Positions 20,658-33,917 of a stretch of DNA of 64,000 nt are shown in pieces. The position numbers and the translations under genes were made by a program. Source of the stretch: Diplolepis rosae (Eukaryota; Arthropoda; Insecta; Hymenoptera; Diplolepididae); NCBI GenBank assembly GCA_030998225.1, contig JAPYXD010000466.1, positions 2,211,001 through 2,275,000 of the forward strand, written 5' to 3'. Each line of letters starts with the position of its first letter. Within the stretch, counting starts at the first letter, position 1. Under the pieces are notes generated by a model that ran no database searches, was not told where the DNA came from, and saw nothing but the letters and a program-made list of their open reading frames with translations.

Positions 20658-23586
20658 TTGAAAACGAAGAAACATACTTGCTATGTATAGTGATGAATAT
20701 TTTGTCTGTAGTTGACTGACACTAAATGCTATGATATCAACTCTTCAAATTTTAGGTATCTAGTCAAGTATAAGTTTCCAAACGCTTTATTAGAATTTTT
20801 GGGCATTTGAAGTTGAAAACGTCAAACATCCCCGCTAGGTATGGGGGGCATAAAGTGGTTCCTAATTAATTTGCACTAAATCCTACAATATTCGATCCTT
20901 AAATTCTAAGTATCTAGCATAGTTTTATTGTCCAATTGCTTTATTCACATTTTTTGGCATTTCAGGCTGAAACGAAGAAACACTCCCTCTATGTATGGGG
21001 CTGAGAATTTTACTGTAGTTAACTGGAACTGAATGCTACGATAACAAGTTCTGAAATTGTAGGTATCTATAATAGTTTGATTTTACAAATGCTGTATTCG
21101 AAATTTTGGGCCTTTGAGGTTGAAAACGAGAAACATCCCCGCTAGGTATGGGGAGTGTAGTGTGTTTCCCAATTAATAGGCACTAAATCCTACAATATTC
21201 AATCTTAAAATTTCAGGTATCTAGCATAGTTTAATTGACAAAATGCTTTATTCACATTTTTTGGCATTTGCGTTTGAAAACGACGAAACATACCTGCTAT
21301 GAATGGTGATGAATATTTTTCTGTAGTTAACTGGCACAAAATGCTATGAATTCAACTCCTCGCGTTTTAGGTATCTAGCTGAGTATAGTTTTTCAAATGC
21401 TTCATTCACATTTTTTGGCATTTGGGGTTGAAAACGACGCAACATACCTGCTATGTATGGCGATGAATATTTTTTCTGTAGTTAACTGGCACAAAATGCT
21501 ATGATATCAAGTCCTCAAACTTTAGGTATGTAGCTATGTATAATTTTCCAAATGCTTTATTCGAATTTTTGGGCATTTGAGGTTGAAAACGACAAAAATC
21601 CCCGCTAGGTATGGGGAGTGTAGTGTGTTTCCCAATTAATAGGCACTAAATCCTACAATATTCAATCTTAAAATTTCAGGTATCTAGCATAGTTTTTTGA
21701 CCAAATGGTTTCATTCACATTTTTTGGCATTTGTCGTTGAAAACGACGAAACATTCCTGCTATGTATGGTGACGAATATTTTTTCTGTAGTTAACTGGCA
21801 CAAAATGCTATGAATTCAACTCCTCGCGTTTTAGGTATCTAGCTAAGTATAGTTTTTCAAATGCTTCATTCACATTTTTTGGCATTTGGGGTTGAAAACG
21901 AAGAAACATATCTGCTATGTATGGTGATGAATATTTTTCTGTAGTTGACTGGCACAAAATGCTATGATATCAATTCCTCAAACTTTAGGTATCTAGCTAT
22001 GTATAATTTTCCAAATGCTTTATTCGAATTTTTGGGCATTTGAGGTTGAAAACGACAAAAATCCCCGCTAGGTATGGGTGGTGTAATGTGTTTCCTAATT
22101 AAATGGCACTAAATCCTACTATATTCAATCCTAAAATTTTAGGCATCTAGCTTAGTTTTTTGACCAAATGGTTTCTTCACATTTTTTGGCATTTGGGGTT
22201 GACAACGACGAAACATACCTGCTATGTATGGTGATGAGTATTTTTTCTGTAGTTAACTGGCATTAAATTCTATGATATCAAGTCCTCAAACTTTAGTTAT
22301 CTAGTCAAGTATAACTTTCCAAAAGCTTTATTCGAATTTTTGGGCATTTTAAGTTGAAAACGTCAAACATCCCCGCTAGGTATGGGGGGCATAAAGTGGT
22401 TCCTAATTAATTTGCACTAAATCCTACAATATTCGATCCTTAAATTCTAGGTATCTAGCATAGTTTTATTGACCAAATACTTTATTCACATTTTTTGGCA
22501 TTTGGGGTTGAAATAAAGAAACACTCCCTCTATGTATGGGGCTGAGAATTTTACTGTAGTTAACTGGAACTGAATGCTACGATATCAAGTTCTGAAATTG
22601 TAGGTATCTATAATAGTTTGATTTTACAAATGCTCTTATCGAAATTTTGGGCATTTGGGGTTGAAAACGAGAAACATCCCAGCTAGGTATGGGAGCTGTA
22701 ATGTGTTTCCTAATCAAGTGGCACTAAATCCTACTATATTCGATCATAAAATTTTAGGTATCTAGCATAATTTTATTGACAAAATGCTTTATTCACATTT
22801 TTTGGCATTTGCGTTTGAAAACGACGAAACATACCTGCTATGTATGGTGATGAGTATTTTTTCTGTAGTTAACTGGCATTAAATGCTATGATATCAATTC
22901 CTCAAACTTTAGGTATCTAGATATGTATAATTTTCCAAATGCTTTATTCGAATTGTTGGGCATTTGAGGTCGAAAACGACAAAAATCCCCGCTAGTTATG
23001 GGTGGTGTAATGTGTTTCCTAATTAATTGGGACCAAATCCTACAATATTCCATCCTAAAATTTTAGGTATCTAGCATTGTTTTATTGACCAAATGCTTTA
23101 TTCACATTTTTTGGCATTTGGGGTTGAAAACGACGAAACATACCTGCTATTTATGGTGCTGAATTTTTTTCCTGTAGTTAACTGGCACTAAATGCTCTGA
23201 TATCACGTCCTCAAACTTTAGGTATCTGGTTAAGTATAACGTTCCAAATGCTTTATTCGAAATTTTGGGCATTTGAGGTTGAAAACGACAAACATCCCCG
23301 CTAGGTATAGGGGGTGTAATGTGTTTCCCAATTAATAGGCACTAAATCCTACAATATTCAATCCTAAAATTTTAGGTATCTAGCATAGTTTTTTGACCAA
23401 ATGGTTTCTTCACATTTTTTGGCATTTGCGTTTGAAAACGACGAAACATACCTGCTATGAATGGTGATGAATATTTTTTCTGTAGTTAACTGGCACAAAA
23501 TGCTATGAATTCAAGTCCTCGCGTTTTAGGTATCTAGCTGAGTATAGTTTTTCAAATGCTTTATTCACATTTTTTGGCATTTGCGT
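20658..23586 (+). repeat. 19-mer HOR copy 2, full length
   Basis: All 19 positions are present: b2 20658, a1 20813, C 20967, a3 21120, D 21274, b3 21428, a3 21583, D 21737, b3 21892, a 22046, b 22199, a1 22354, C 22508, a2 22661, b3 22815, a 22970, b4 23124, a3 23279, D 23432. It shares private variants with copy four at a constant offset of about 4776 bp, such as GAGGTCGAAAACGAC at 22970 and 27746 and CTAGATATGTATAA in b3. Confidence 0.87.
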
Positions 23587-25436
23587 TTGAAAACGAAGAA
23601 ACATACTTGCTATGTATAGTGATGAATATTTTGTCTGTAGTTGACTGACACTAAATGCTATGATATCAACTCTTCAAATTTTAGGTATCTAGTCAAGTAT
23701 AAGTTTCCAAACGCTTTATTAGAATTTTTGGGCATTTGAAGTTGAAAACGTCAAACATCCCCGCTAGGTATGGGGGCATAAAGTGGTTCCTAATTAATTT
23801 GCACTAAATCCTACAATATTCGATCCTTAAATTCTAAGTATCTAGCATAGTTTTATTGTCCAAATGCTTTATTCACATTTTTTGGCATTTCAGGCTGAAA
23901 CGAAGAAACACTCCCTCTATGTATGGGGCTGAGAATTTTACTGTAGTTAACTGGGACTGAATGCTACGATAACAAGTTCTGAAATTTTAGGTATCTATAA
24001 TAGTTTGATTTTACAAATGCTGTATTCGAAATTTTGGGCCTTTGAGGTTGAAAACGAGAAACATCCCCGCTAGGTATGGGGAGTGTAGTGTGTTTCCCAA
24101 TTAATAGGCACTAAATCCTACAATATTCATTCTTAAAATTTCAGGTATCTAGCATAGTTTTTTGACCAAATGGTTTCTTCACATTTTTTGGCATTTGTCG
24201 TTGAAAACGACGAAACATTCCTGCTATGTATGGTGACGAATATTTTTTCTGTAGTTAACTGGCACAAAATGCTATGAATTCAACTCCTCGCGTTTTAGGT
24301 ATCTAGCTAAGTATAGTTTTTCAAATGCTTCATTCACATTTTTTGGCATTTGGGGTTGAAAACGAAGAAACATACCTGCTATGTATGGTGATGAATATTT
24401 TTTCTGTAGTTAACTGGCACAAAATGCTATGATATCAAGTCCTCAAACTTTAGGTATGTAGCTATGTATAATTTTCCAAATGCTTTATTCGAATTTTTGG
24501 GAATTTGAGGTTGAAAACGACAAAAATCCCCGCTAGGTATGGGGAGTGTAGTGTGTTTCCCAATTAATAGGCACTAAATCCTACAATATTCAATCTTAAA
24601 ATTTCAGGTATCTAGCATAGTTTTTTGACCAAATGGTTTCTTCACATTTTTTGGCATTTGGGGTTGACAACGACGAATTATACCTGCTATGTATGGTGAC
24701 GAATATTTTTTCTGTAGTTAACTGGCACAAAATGCTATGAATTCAACTCCTCGCGTTTTAGGTATCTAGCTAAGTATAGTTTTTCAAATGCTTCATTCAC
24801 ATTTTTTGGCATTTGGGGTTGAAAACGACGAAACATAACTGCTATGTATGGCGATGAATATTTTTTCTGTAGTTAACTGGCACAAAATGCTATGATATCA
24901 AGCCCTCAAACTTTAGGTATCTAGCTATGTATAATTTTCCAAATGCTTTATTCGAATTTTTGGGCATTTGAGGTTGAAAACGACAAAAATCCCCGCTAGG
25001 TATGGGTGGTGTAATGTGTTTCCTAATTAAATGGCACTAAATCCTACTATATTCAATCCTAAAATTTTAGGTATCTAACATAGTTTTATTGACCAAATGC
25101 TTTATTCATATTTTTTGGCATTTGGGGTTGAAAACGACGAAACATACCTGCTATGTATGGTGATGAGTATTTTTTCTGTAGTTAACTGGCATTAAATGCT
25201 ATGATATCAAGCCCTCAAACTTTAGGTTTCTAGCTATGTATAATTTTCCAAATGCTTTATTCGAATTTTTGGGCATTTGAGGTTGAAAACGAAAAAAATC
25301 CCCGCTAGTTATGGGGGGTGTAATGTGTTTCCTAATCAAGTGGCACTAAATCCTACTATATTCGATCCTAAAATTTTAGGTAACTAGCATAGTTTTATTG
25401 ACAAAATGCTTTATTCACATTTTTTGGCATTTGCGT
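23587..25436 (+). repeat. 19-mer HOR copy 3, 12-monomer deletion version
   Basis: The order is b2 (23587), a1, C, a3, D, b3, a3, D, b3, a, b (25128), a2 (25283), then the hybrid monomer at 25437 that opens copy four. Seven positions are missing compared with the full unit. The 25437 monomer begins like the b3 after a2 and ends like the b2 that starts a unit. This is what a crossover between those two positions would leave. Confidence 0.82.
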
Positions 25437-25590
25437 TTGAAAACGACGAAACATACCTGCTATGTATGGTGATGAATATTTTTCTGTAGTTGACTGGCAC
25501 AAAATGCTATGATATCAACTCTTCAAATTTTAGGTATCTAGTCAAGTATAAGTTTCCAAACGCTTTATTAGAATTTTTGGGCATTTGAAG
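25437..25590 (+). repeat. b3/b2 hybrid monomer at an HOR deletion junction
   Basis: The left half matches b3 (CATACCTGCTATGTATGG, ATTTTTCTGTAGTTGACTGG, CACAAAATG). The right half matches the b2 of the HOR (TCAACTCTTCAAATTT, TAGTCAAGTATAAGTTTCC, ACGCTTTATTAG). The switch lies between the two, around 25,500-25,520. It sits where copy three loses seven monomers. Confidence 0.85.
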
Positions 25591-28363
25591 TTGAAAACGT
25601 CAAACATCCCCGCTAGGTATGGGGGGCATAAAGTGGTTCCTAATTAATTTGCACTAAATCCTACAATATTCGATCCTTAAATTCTAAGTATCTAGCATGG
25701 TTTTATTGTCCAAATGCTTTATTCACATTTTTTGGCATTTGAGGCTGAAATGAAGAAACACTCCCTCTATGTATGGGGCTGAGAATTTTACTGTAGTTAA
25801 CTGGGACTGAATGCTACAATAACAAGTTCTGAAATTTTAGGTATCTATAATAGTTTGATTTTACAAATGCTGTATTCGAAATTTTGGGCCTTTGATGTTG
25901 AAAACGAGAAACATCCCCGCTAGGTATGGGGAGTGTAGTGTGTTTCCCAATTAATAGGCACTAAATCCTACAATATTCAATCTTAAAATTTCAGGTATCT
26001 AGCATAGTTTTTTGACCAAATGGTTTCATTCACATTTTTTGGCATTTGTCGTTGAAAACGACGAAACATTCCTGCTATGTATGGTGACGAATATTTTTTC
26101 TGTAGTTAACTGGCACAAAATGCTATGAATTCAACTCCTCGCGTTTTAGGTATCTAGCTAAGTATAGTTTTTCAAATGCTTCATTCACATTTTTTGGCAT
26201 TTGGGGTTGAAAACGAAGAAACATACCTGCTATGTATGGCGATGAATATTTTTTCTGTAGTTAACTGGCACAAAATGCTATGATATCAAGTCCTCAAACT
26301 TTAGGTATCTAGCTATGTATAATTTTCCAAATGCTTTATTCGAATTTTTGGGCATTTGAGGTTGAAAACGACAAAAATCCCCGCTAGGTATGGGTGGTGT
26401 AATGTGTTTCCCAATTAATAGGCACTAAATCCTACAATATTCAATCTTAAAATTTCAGGTATCTAGCATAGTTTTTTCCAAATGCTTCATTCACATTTTT
26501 TGGCATTTGTCGTTGAAAACGACGAAACATTCCTGCTATGTATGGTGACGAATATTTTTTCTGTAGTTAACTGGCACAAAATGCTATGAATTCAACTCCT
26601 CGCGTTTTAGGTATCTAGCTAAGTATAGTTTTTCAAATGCTTCATTCACATTTTTTGGCATTTGGGGTTGAAAACGAAGAAACATACCTGCTATGTATGG
26701 TGATGAATATTTTTCTGTAGTTAACTGGCACAAAATGCTATGATATCAAGCCCTCAAACTTTAGGTATCTAGCTATGTATAATTTTCCAAATGCTTTATT
26801 CGAATTTTTGGGCATTTGAGGTTGAAAACGACAAAAATCCCCGCTAGGTATGGGTGGTGTAATGTGTTTCCTAATTAAATGGCACTAAATCCTACTATAT
26901 TCAATCCTAAAATTTTAGGCATCTAGCTTAGTTTTTTGACCAAATGGTTTCTTCACATTTTTTGGCATTTGGGGTTGACAACGACGAAACATACCTGCTA
27001 TGTATGGTGATGAGTATTTTTTCTGTAGTTAACTGGCATTAAATTCTATGATATCAAGTCCTCAAACTTTAGTTATCTAGTCAAGTATAAGTTTCCAAAC
27101 GCTTTATTAGAATTGTTGGGCATTTTAAGTTGAAAACGTCAAACATCCCCGCTAGGTATGGGGGGCATAAAGTGGTTCCTAATTAATTTGCACTAAATCC
27201 TACAATATTCGATCCTTAAATTCTAGGTATCTAGCATAGTTTTATTGACCAATTACTTTATTCACATTTTTTGGCATTTCAGGCTGAAACGAAGAAACAC
27301 TCCCTCTATGTATGGGGCTGAGAATTTTACTGTAGTTAACTGGAACTGAATGCTACGATAACAAGTTCTGAAATTGTAGGTATCTATAATAGTTTGATTT
27401 TACAAATGCTGTATTCGAAATTTTGGGCATTTGAGGTTGAAAACGACAAAAATCCCCGCTAGTTATGGGTGGTGTAAAGTGTTTCCTAATCAAGTGGCAC
27501 TAAATCCTACTATATTCGATCATAAAATTTTAGGCATCTAGCATAGTTTTATTGACAAAATGCTTTATTCACATTTTTTGGCATTTGCGTTTGAAAACGA
27601 CGAAACATACCTGCTATGTATGGTGATGAGTATTTTTTCTGTAGTTGACTGGCACAAAATGCTATGATATCAATTCCTCAAACTTTAGGTATCTAGATAT
27701 GTATAATTTTCCAAATGCTTTATTCGAATTGTTGGGCATTTGAGGTCGAAAACGACAAAAATCCCCGCTAGTTATGGGTGGTGTAATGTGTATCCTAATT
27801 AATTGGGACCAAATCCTACAATATTCCATCCTAAAATTTTAGGTATCTAGCATTGTTTTATTGACCAAATGCTTTATTCACATTTTTTGGCATTTGGGGT
27901 TGAAAACGACGAAACATACCTGCTATTTATGGTGCTGAATTTTTTTTCCTGTAGTTAACTGGCACTAAATGCTCTGATATCACGTCCTCAAACTTTAGGT
28001 ATCTGGTTAAGTATAACGTTCCAAATGCTTTATTCGAAATTTTGGGCATTTGAGGTTGAAAACGACAAACATCCCCGCTAGGTATAGGGGGTGTAATGTG
28101 TTTCCCAATTAATAGGCACTAAATCCTACAATATTCAATCCTAAAATTTTAGGTATCTAGCATAGTTTTTTGACCAAATGGTTTCTTCACATTTTTTGGC
28201 ATTTGGGGTTGACAACGACGAAACATACCTGCTATGTATGGTGACGAATATTTTTTCTGTAGTTAACTGGCACAAAATGCTATGAATTCAAGTCCTCGAG
28301 TTTTAGGTATCTAGCTAAGTATAGTTTTTCAAATGCTTTATTCACATTTTTTGGCATTTGCGT
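25437..28363 (+). repeat. 19-mer HOR copy 4, full length
   Basis: Nineteen monomers start at 25437, 25591, 25745, 25898, 26052, 26207, 26362, 26513, 26668, 26822, 26975, 27130, 27284, 27437, 27591, 27746, 27900, 28056 and 28209. The first is a b3/b2 hybrid and the rest follow the canonical order. The a3 at 26362 is 151 bp, with a D-like tail (GTTTTTTCCAAATGC then TTCATTCAC), a small local exchange. Confidence 0.86.
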
Positions 28364-31291
28364 TTGAAAACGAAGAAACATACTTGCTATGTATAGTGAT
28401 GAATATTTTGTCTGTAGTTGACTGACACTAAATGCTATGATATCAACTCTTCAAATTTTAGGTATCTAGTCAAGTATAAGTTTCCAAACGCTTTATTAGA
28501 ATTTTTGGGCATTTGAAGTTGAAAACGTCAAACATCCCCGCTAGGTATGGGGGGCATAAAGTGGTTCCTAATTAATTTGCACTAAATCCTACAATATTCG
28601 ATCCTTAAATTCTAAGTATCTAGCATAGTTTTATTGTCCAATTGCTTTATTCACATTTTTTGGCATTTCAGGCTGAAACGAAGAAACACTCCCTCTATGT
28701 ATGGGGCTGAGAATTTTACTGTAGTTAACTGGAACTGAATGCTACGATAACAAGTTCTGAAATTGTAGGTATCTATAATAGTTTGATTTTACAAATGCTG
28801 TATTCGAAATTTTGGGCCTTTGATGTTGAAAACGAGAATCATCCCAGCTAGGTATGGGGAGTGTAGTGTGTTTCCCAATTAATAGGCACTAAATCCTACA
28901 ATATTCATTCTTAAAATTTCAGGTATCTAGCATAGTTTTTTGACCAAATGGTTTCTTCACATTTTTTGGCATTTGTGGTTGAAAACGACGAAACATTCCT
29001 GCTATGTATGGTGACGAATATTTTTTCTGTAGTTAACTGGCACAAAATGCTATAAATTCAACTCCTCGCGTTTTAGGTATCTAGCTAAGTATAGTTTTTC
29101 AAATGCTTCATTCACATTTTTTGGCATTTGTGGTTGAAAACGAAGAAACATACCTGCTATGTATGGCGATGAATATTTTTTCTGTAGTTAACTGGCACAA
29201 AATGCTATGATATCAAGCCCTCAAACTTTAGGTATCTAGCTATGTATAATTTTCCAAATGCTTTATTCGAATTTTTGGGCATTTGAGGTTGAAAACGACA
29301 AAAATCCCCGCTAGGTATGGGGAGTGTAGTGTGTTTCCCAATTAATATGCACTAAATCCTACAATATTCAATCTTAAAATTTCAGGTATCTAGCATAGTT
29401 TTTTGACCAAATGGTTTCTTCACATTTTTTGGCATTTGGGGTTGACAACGACGAATTATACCTGCTATGTATGGTGACGAATATTTTTTCTGTAGTTAAC
29501 TGGCACAAAATGCTATGAATTCAACTCCTCGCGTTTTAGGTATCTAGCTAAGTATAGTTTTTCAAATGCTTCATTCACATTTTTTGGCATTTGGGGTTGA
29601 AAACGAAGAAACATACCTGCTATGTATGGTGATGAATATTTTTTCTGTAGTTAACTGGCACAAAATGCTATGATATCAAGCCCTCAAACTTTAGGTATCT
29701 AGCTATGTATAATTTTCCAAATGCTTTATTCGAATTTTTGGGCATTTGAGGTTGAAAACGACAAAAATCCCCGCTAGGTATGGGTGGTGTAATGTGTTTC
29801 CTAATTAAATGGCACTAAATCCTACTATATTCAATCCTAAAATTTTAGGTATCTAGCATAGTTTTTTGACCAAATGGTTTCTTCACATTTTTTGGCATTT
29901 GGGGTTGACAACGACGAAACATACCTGCTATGTATGGTGATGAGTATTTTTTCTGTAGTTAACTGGCATTAAATTCTATGATATCAAGTCCTCAAACTTT
30001 AGTTATCTAGTCAAGTATAAGTTTCCAAACGCTTTATTCGAATTTTTGGGCATTTTAAGTTGAAAACGTCAAACATCCCCGCTAGGTATGGGGGGCGTAA
30101 AGTGGTTCCTAATTAATTTGCACTAAATCCTACAATATTCGATCCTTAAATTCTAGGTATCTAGCATAGTTTTATTGACCAAATACTTTATTCACATTTT
30201 TTGGCATTTGAGGCTGAAATAAAGAAACACTCCCTCTATGTATGGGGCTGAGAATATTACTGTAGTTAACTGGAAGTGAATGCTACGATATCAAGTTCTG
30301 AAATTGTAGGTATCTATAATAGTTTGATTTTACAAATGCTCTTATCGAAATTTTGGGCATTTGAGGTTGAAAACGAGAAACATCCCAGCTAGGTATGGGG
30401 TGTAATGTGTTTCCTAATCAAGTGGCACTAAATCCTACTATATTCGATCATAAAATTTTAGGCATCTATCATAGTTTTATTGACAAAATGCTTTATTCAC
30501 ATTTTTTGGCATTTGCGTTTGAAAACGACGAAACATACCTGCTATGTATGGTGATGAGTATTTTTTCTGTAGTTAACTGGCATTAAATGCTATGATATCA
30601 AGTCCTCAAACTTTAGGTTTCTAGCTATGTATAATTTTCCAAATGCTTTATTCGAATTTTTGGGCATTTGAGGTTGAAACCGACAAAAATCCCCGCTAGG
30701 TATGTGTGGTCTAATGTGTTTCCTAATTAATTGGGACCAAATCCTACAATATTCCATCCTAAAATTTTAGGTATCTAGCATTGTTTTATTGACCAAATGC
30801 TTTATTCACATTTTTTGGCATTTGGGGTTGAAAACGACGAAACATACCTGCTATTTATGGTGCTGAATTTTTTTTCCTGTAGTTAACTGGCACTAAATGC
30901 TCTGATATCACGTCCTCAAACTTTAGGTATCTGGTTAAGTATAACGTTCCAAATGCTTTATTCGAAATTTTGGGCATTTGAGGTTGAAAACGACAAACAT
31001 CCCCGCTAGGTATAGGGGGTGTAATGTGTTTCCCAATTAATAGGCACTAAATCCTACAATATTCAATCCTAAAATTTTAGGTATCTAGCATAGTTTTTTG
31101 ACCAAATGGTTTCTTCACATTTTTTGGCATTTGGGGTTGAAAACGACGAAACATTCCTGCTATGTATGGTGACGAATATTTTTTCTGTAGTTAACTGGCA
31201 CAAAATGCTATGAATTCAACTCCTCGCGTTTTAGGTATCTAGCTTAGTATAATTTTCCAAATGCTTCATTCACATTTTTTGGCATTTGTGG
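28364..31291 (+). repeat. 19-mer HOR copy 5, full length
   Basis: Nineteen monomers start at 28364 and run to the D at 31137. The order is canonical, with a4 (30674) in place of the generic A before b4. The b at 29905 shares TTTAGTTATCTAGTCAAG with copies two and four, at 2930 bp from copy four. After 31291 a b3-like monomer replaces the expected b2, so the regular HOR ends here. Confidence 0.86.
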
Positions 31292-33301
31292 TCGAAAACG
31301 ACGAAACATACCTGGTATGTATGGCGATAAATATTTTTTCTGTAGTTAACTGGCACAAAATGCTATGATATCAAGTCCTCAAACTTTAGGTATCTAGCTG
31401 AGTATAATTTTCCAACTGCTTTATTCGAATTTTTGGGCATTTGATGTTGAAAACGACAAAAATCCCCGCTAGGTATGTGTGGTCTAATGTGTTTCCTAAT
31501 TAATTGGGACCAAATCCTACAATATTCCATTCTAAAATTTTTTAGGTATCTAGCATAGTTTTATTGACCAAATGCTTTATTCACATTTTTTGGCATTTGG
31601 GGTTGAAAACGACGAACCTTACCTGCTATTTATGGTGCTGAATATTTTTTCTGTAGTTAACTGGCACAAAATGCTATGATATCAAGTCCTCAAACTTTAG
31701 GTATCTAGCTAAGTATAATTTTCCAACTGCTTTATTCGAATTTTTGGGCATTTGATGTTGAAAACGACAAACATCCCCGCTAGGTATGGGGGGCGTAAAA
31801 TATTTCCTAATCAATTAGCACTAAATCCTACTATATTCAATCCTAAAATTTTAGGTATCTAGCATAGTTTTATTGACCAAATGCTTTATTCATATTTTTT
31901 GGCATTTGGGGTTGAAAACGAAGAAACATACCTGCTATGTATGGTGATGAATATTTTATCTGTAGTTAACTAGCACTAAATGCTATGATATCAAGTCCTC
32001 AAATTTTAGGTATCTAGTTAAGTATAATTTTACAAATTCTTTATTCGAATTTTTCAGCATTTGATGTTGAAAACGACAAACATCCCCGCTAGGTATGGGG
32101 GGCATAAAGTGTTTCCTAATTAATTGGAACTAAATGCTACAATGTTCGATCCTTAAATTCTAGGTATCTAGCATAGTTTTATTGACCAAATACTTTATTC
32201 ACATTTTTTGGCATTTGGGGTTGAAAACGAGAAACATCCCAGCTAGGTATGGGGGGTGTAATGTGTTTCCTAATCAAGTGGCACTAAATCCTACTATATT
32301 CGATCCTTGAATTCTAGGTATATAGCATAGTTTCATTGACAAAATGCTTTATTCACATTTTTTGGCATTTGGAGTTGAAAACGACGAAACATACCTGCTA
32401 TGTAGGGTGATGAGTATTTTGTCTGTAGTTAACTAGCACTAAATGCTATGATATAAAGTCCTCAAATTTTAGGTATCTAGTTAAGTATAATTTTACAAAT
32501 TCTTTATTCGAATTTTTGAGCATTTGATGTTGAAAACGACAAACATCCCCGCTAGGTATGGGGGGCGTAAAGTGTTTCCTAATTAATTGGCACTAAATCC
32601 TACAATGTTCGATCCTTAAATTGTAGGTATCTAGCATAGTTTTATTGACCAAATACTTTATTCACATTTTTTGGCATTTGGGGTTGAAAACGAGAAACAT
32701 CGCCGCTAGGTATGGGGGGCGTAAAGTGTTTCCTAATTAATTGACACTAAATCCTACAATATTCGATCCTAAAATTCTAGGTATCTAGCATAGTTTTATT
32801 GACCAAATACTTTATTCACATTTTTTGGCATTTGGAGTTGAAAACGACGAAACATACCTGCTATGTATGATTGTGAGTATTTTTTCTGTAGTTACCTAGC
32901 ACTAAATGCTATGATATCAAGTCCTCAAATTTTAGGTATCTAGTTAAGTATAATTTTACAAATTCTTTATTCGAATTTTTGAGCATTTGATGTTGAAAAC
33001 GACAAACATCCCCGCTAGGTATGGGGGGCGTAAAGTGTTTCCTAATTAATTGACACTAAATCCTACAATATTCGATCCTAAAATTCTAGGTATCTAGCAT
33101 AGTTTTATTGTCCAAATGCTTTATTCACATTTTTTGGCATTTGCGTTTGAAAACGAAGAAACATACCTGCTATGTATAGTGATGAATATTTTGTCTGTAG
33201 TTGACTGGCACTAAATGCTACGATATCAATTCTTCAAATTTTAGGTATCTAGTCAAGTATAATTTTCCAAACGCTTTATTCGAATTTTTGGGCATTTGAA
33301 G
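31292..33301 (+). repeat. Satellite zone: transition to a1/b1 modules
   Basis: The order is b3 (31292), a4 (31447), b (31603), a1 (31758), b1 (31912), a1 (32067), a2 (32221), b1 (32375), a1 (32530), a1 (32684), b1 (32838), a1 (32993), b2 (33147). Oddities are GTGGTCGAAAACGACG at 31292, CGACGAACCTTACC at 31603, a 2-bp longer T-run in the a4 near 31540, and TATGATTGTGAG in the b1 at 32838, which recurs at 57585. No non-satellite DNA is seen. Confidence 0.87.
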
Positions 33302-33917
33302 TTGAAAACGTCAAACATCCCCGCTAGGTATGGGGGGCGTAAAGTGTTTCCTAATTAATTGACACTAAATCCTACAATATTCGATCCTAAAATTCTAGGT
33401 ATCTAGCATAGTTTTATTGTCCAAATGCTTTATTCACATTTTTTGGCATTTGCGGCTGAAATGAAGAAACACTCCCTCTATGTATGGGGATGAGAATTTT
33501 ACTGTAGTTAACTGGAACTGAATGCTACGATAACAAGTTCTGAATTTGTAGGTATCTATAATAGTTTGATTTTACAAATGCTGTATTCGAAATTTTGGGC
33601 CTTTGAGGTTGAAAACGAGAAACATCCCAGCTAGGTATGGGGGGTGTAATGTGTTTCCTAATCAAGTGGCACTAAATCCTACTATATTCGATCCTAAAAT
33701 TTTAGGTATCTAGCATAGTTTTATTGACAAAATGCTTTATTCACATTTTTTGGCATTTGCGTTTGAAAACGAAGAAACATACCTGCTATGTATAGTGATG
33801 AATATTTTGTCTGTAGTTGACTGGCACTAAATGCTATGATATCAACTCTTCAAATTTTAGGTATCTAGTCAAGTATAATTTTCCAAATGCTTTATTCGAA
33901 TTTTTGGGCATTTGAAG
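33302..33917 (+). repeat. 616-bp tetramer a1-C-a2-b2, single copy
   Basis: The monomers a1 (33302), C (33456), a2 (33609) and b2 (33763) reproduce the tetramer of 4628-6474 with the same 616-bp length. Its C is linked by GGCATTTGCGGCTGAAATG and reads GGGGATGAGAATTTTAC. The preceding b2 (33147) makes the pattern b2-a1-C-a2-b2. Confidence 0.88.

Larger units (their letters stand above)
18194..31291 (+). repeat. 19-monomer higher-order repeat (~2.93 kb), five copies of varying length
   Basis: The full unit is b2-a1-C-a3-D-b3-a3-D-b3-a-b-a1-C-a2-b3-a-b4-a3-D. Copies begin at the b2-type monomers at 18194, 20658, 23587, 25437 and 28364 and end at 31291. They contain 16, 19, 12, 19 and 19 monomers, or about 2464, 2929, 1850, 2927 and 2928 bp. 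Shared rare variants support this: TCTAAGTATCTAG in the first a1 of copies two to five, GTAGTTGACTGACAC in b2 of copies two, three and five, and TTTAGTTATCTAGTCAAG in the b of copies two, four and five. Multi-monomer HORs are known to reflect recent homogenisation in active centromere cores. That role is inferred here. Confidence 0.88.
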
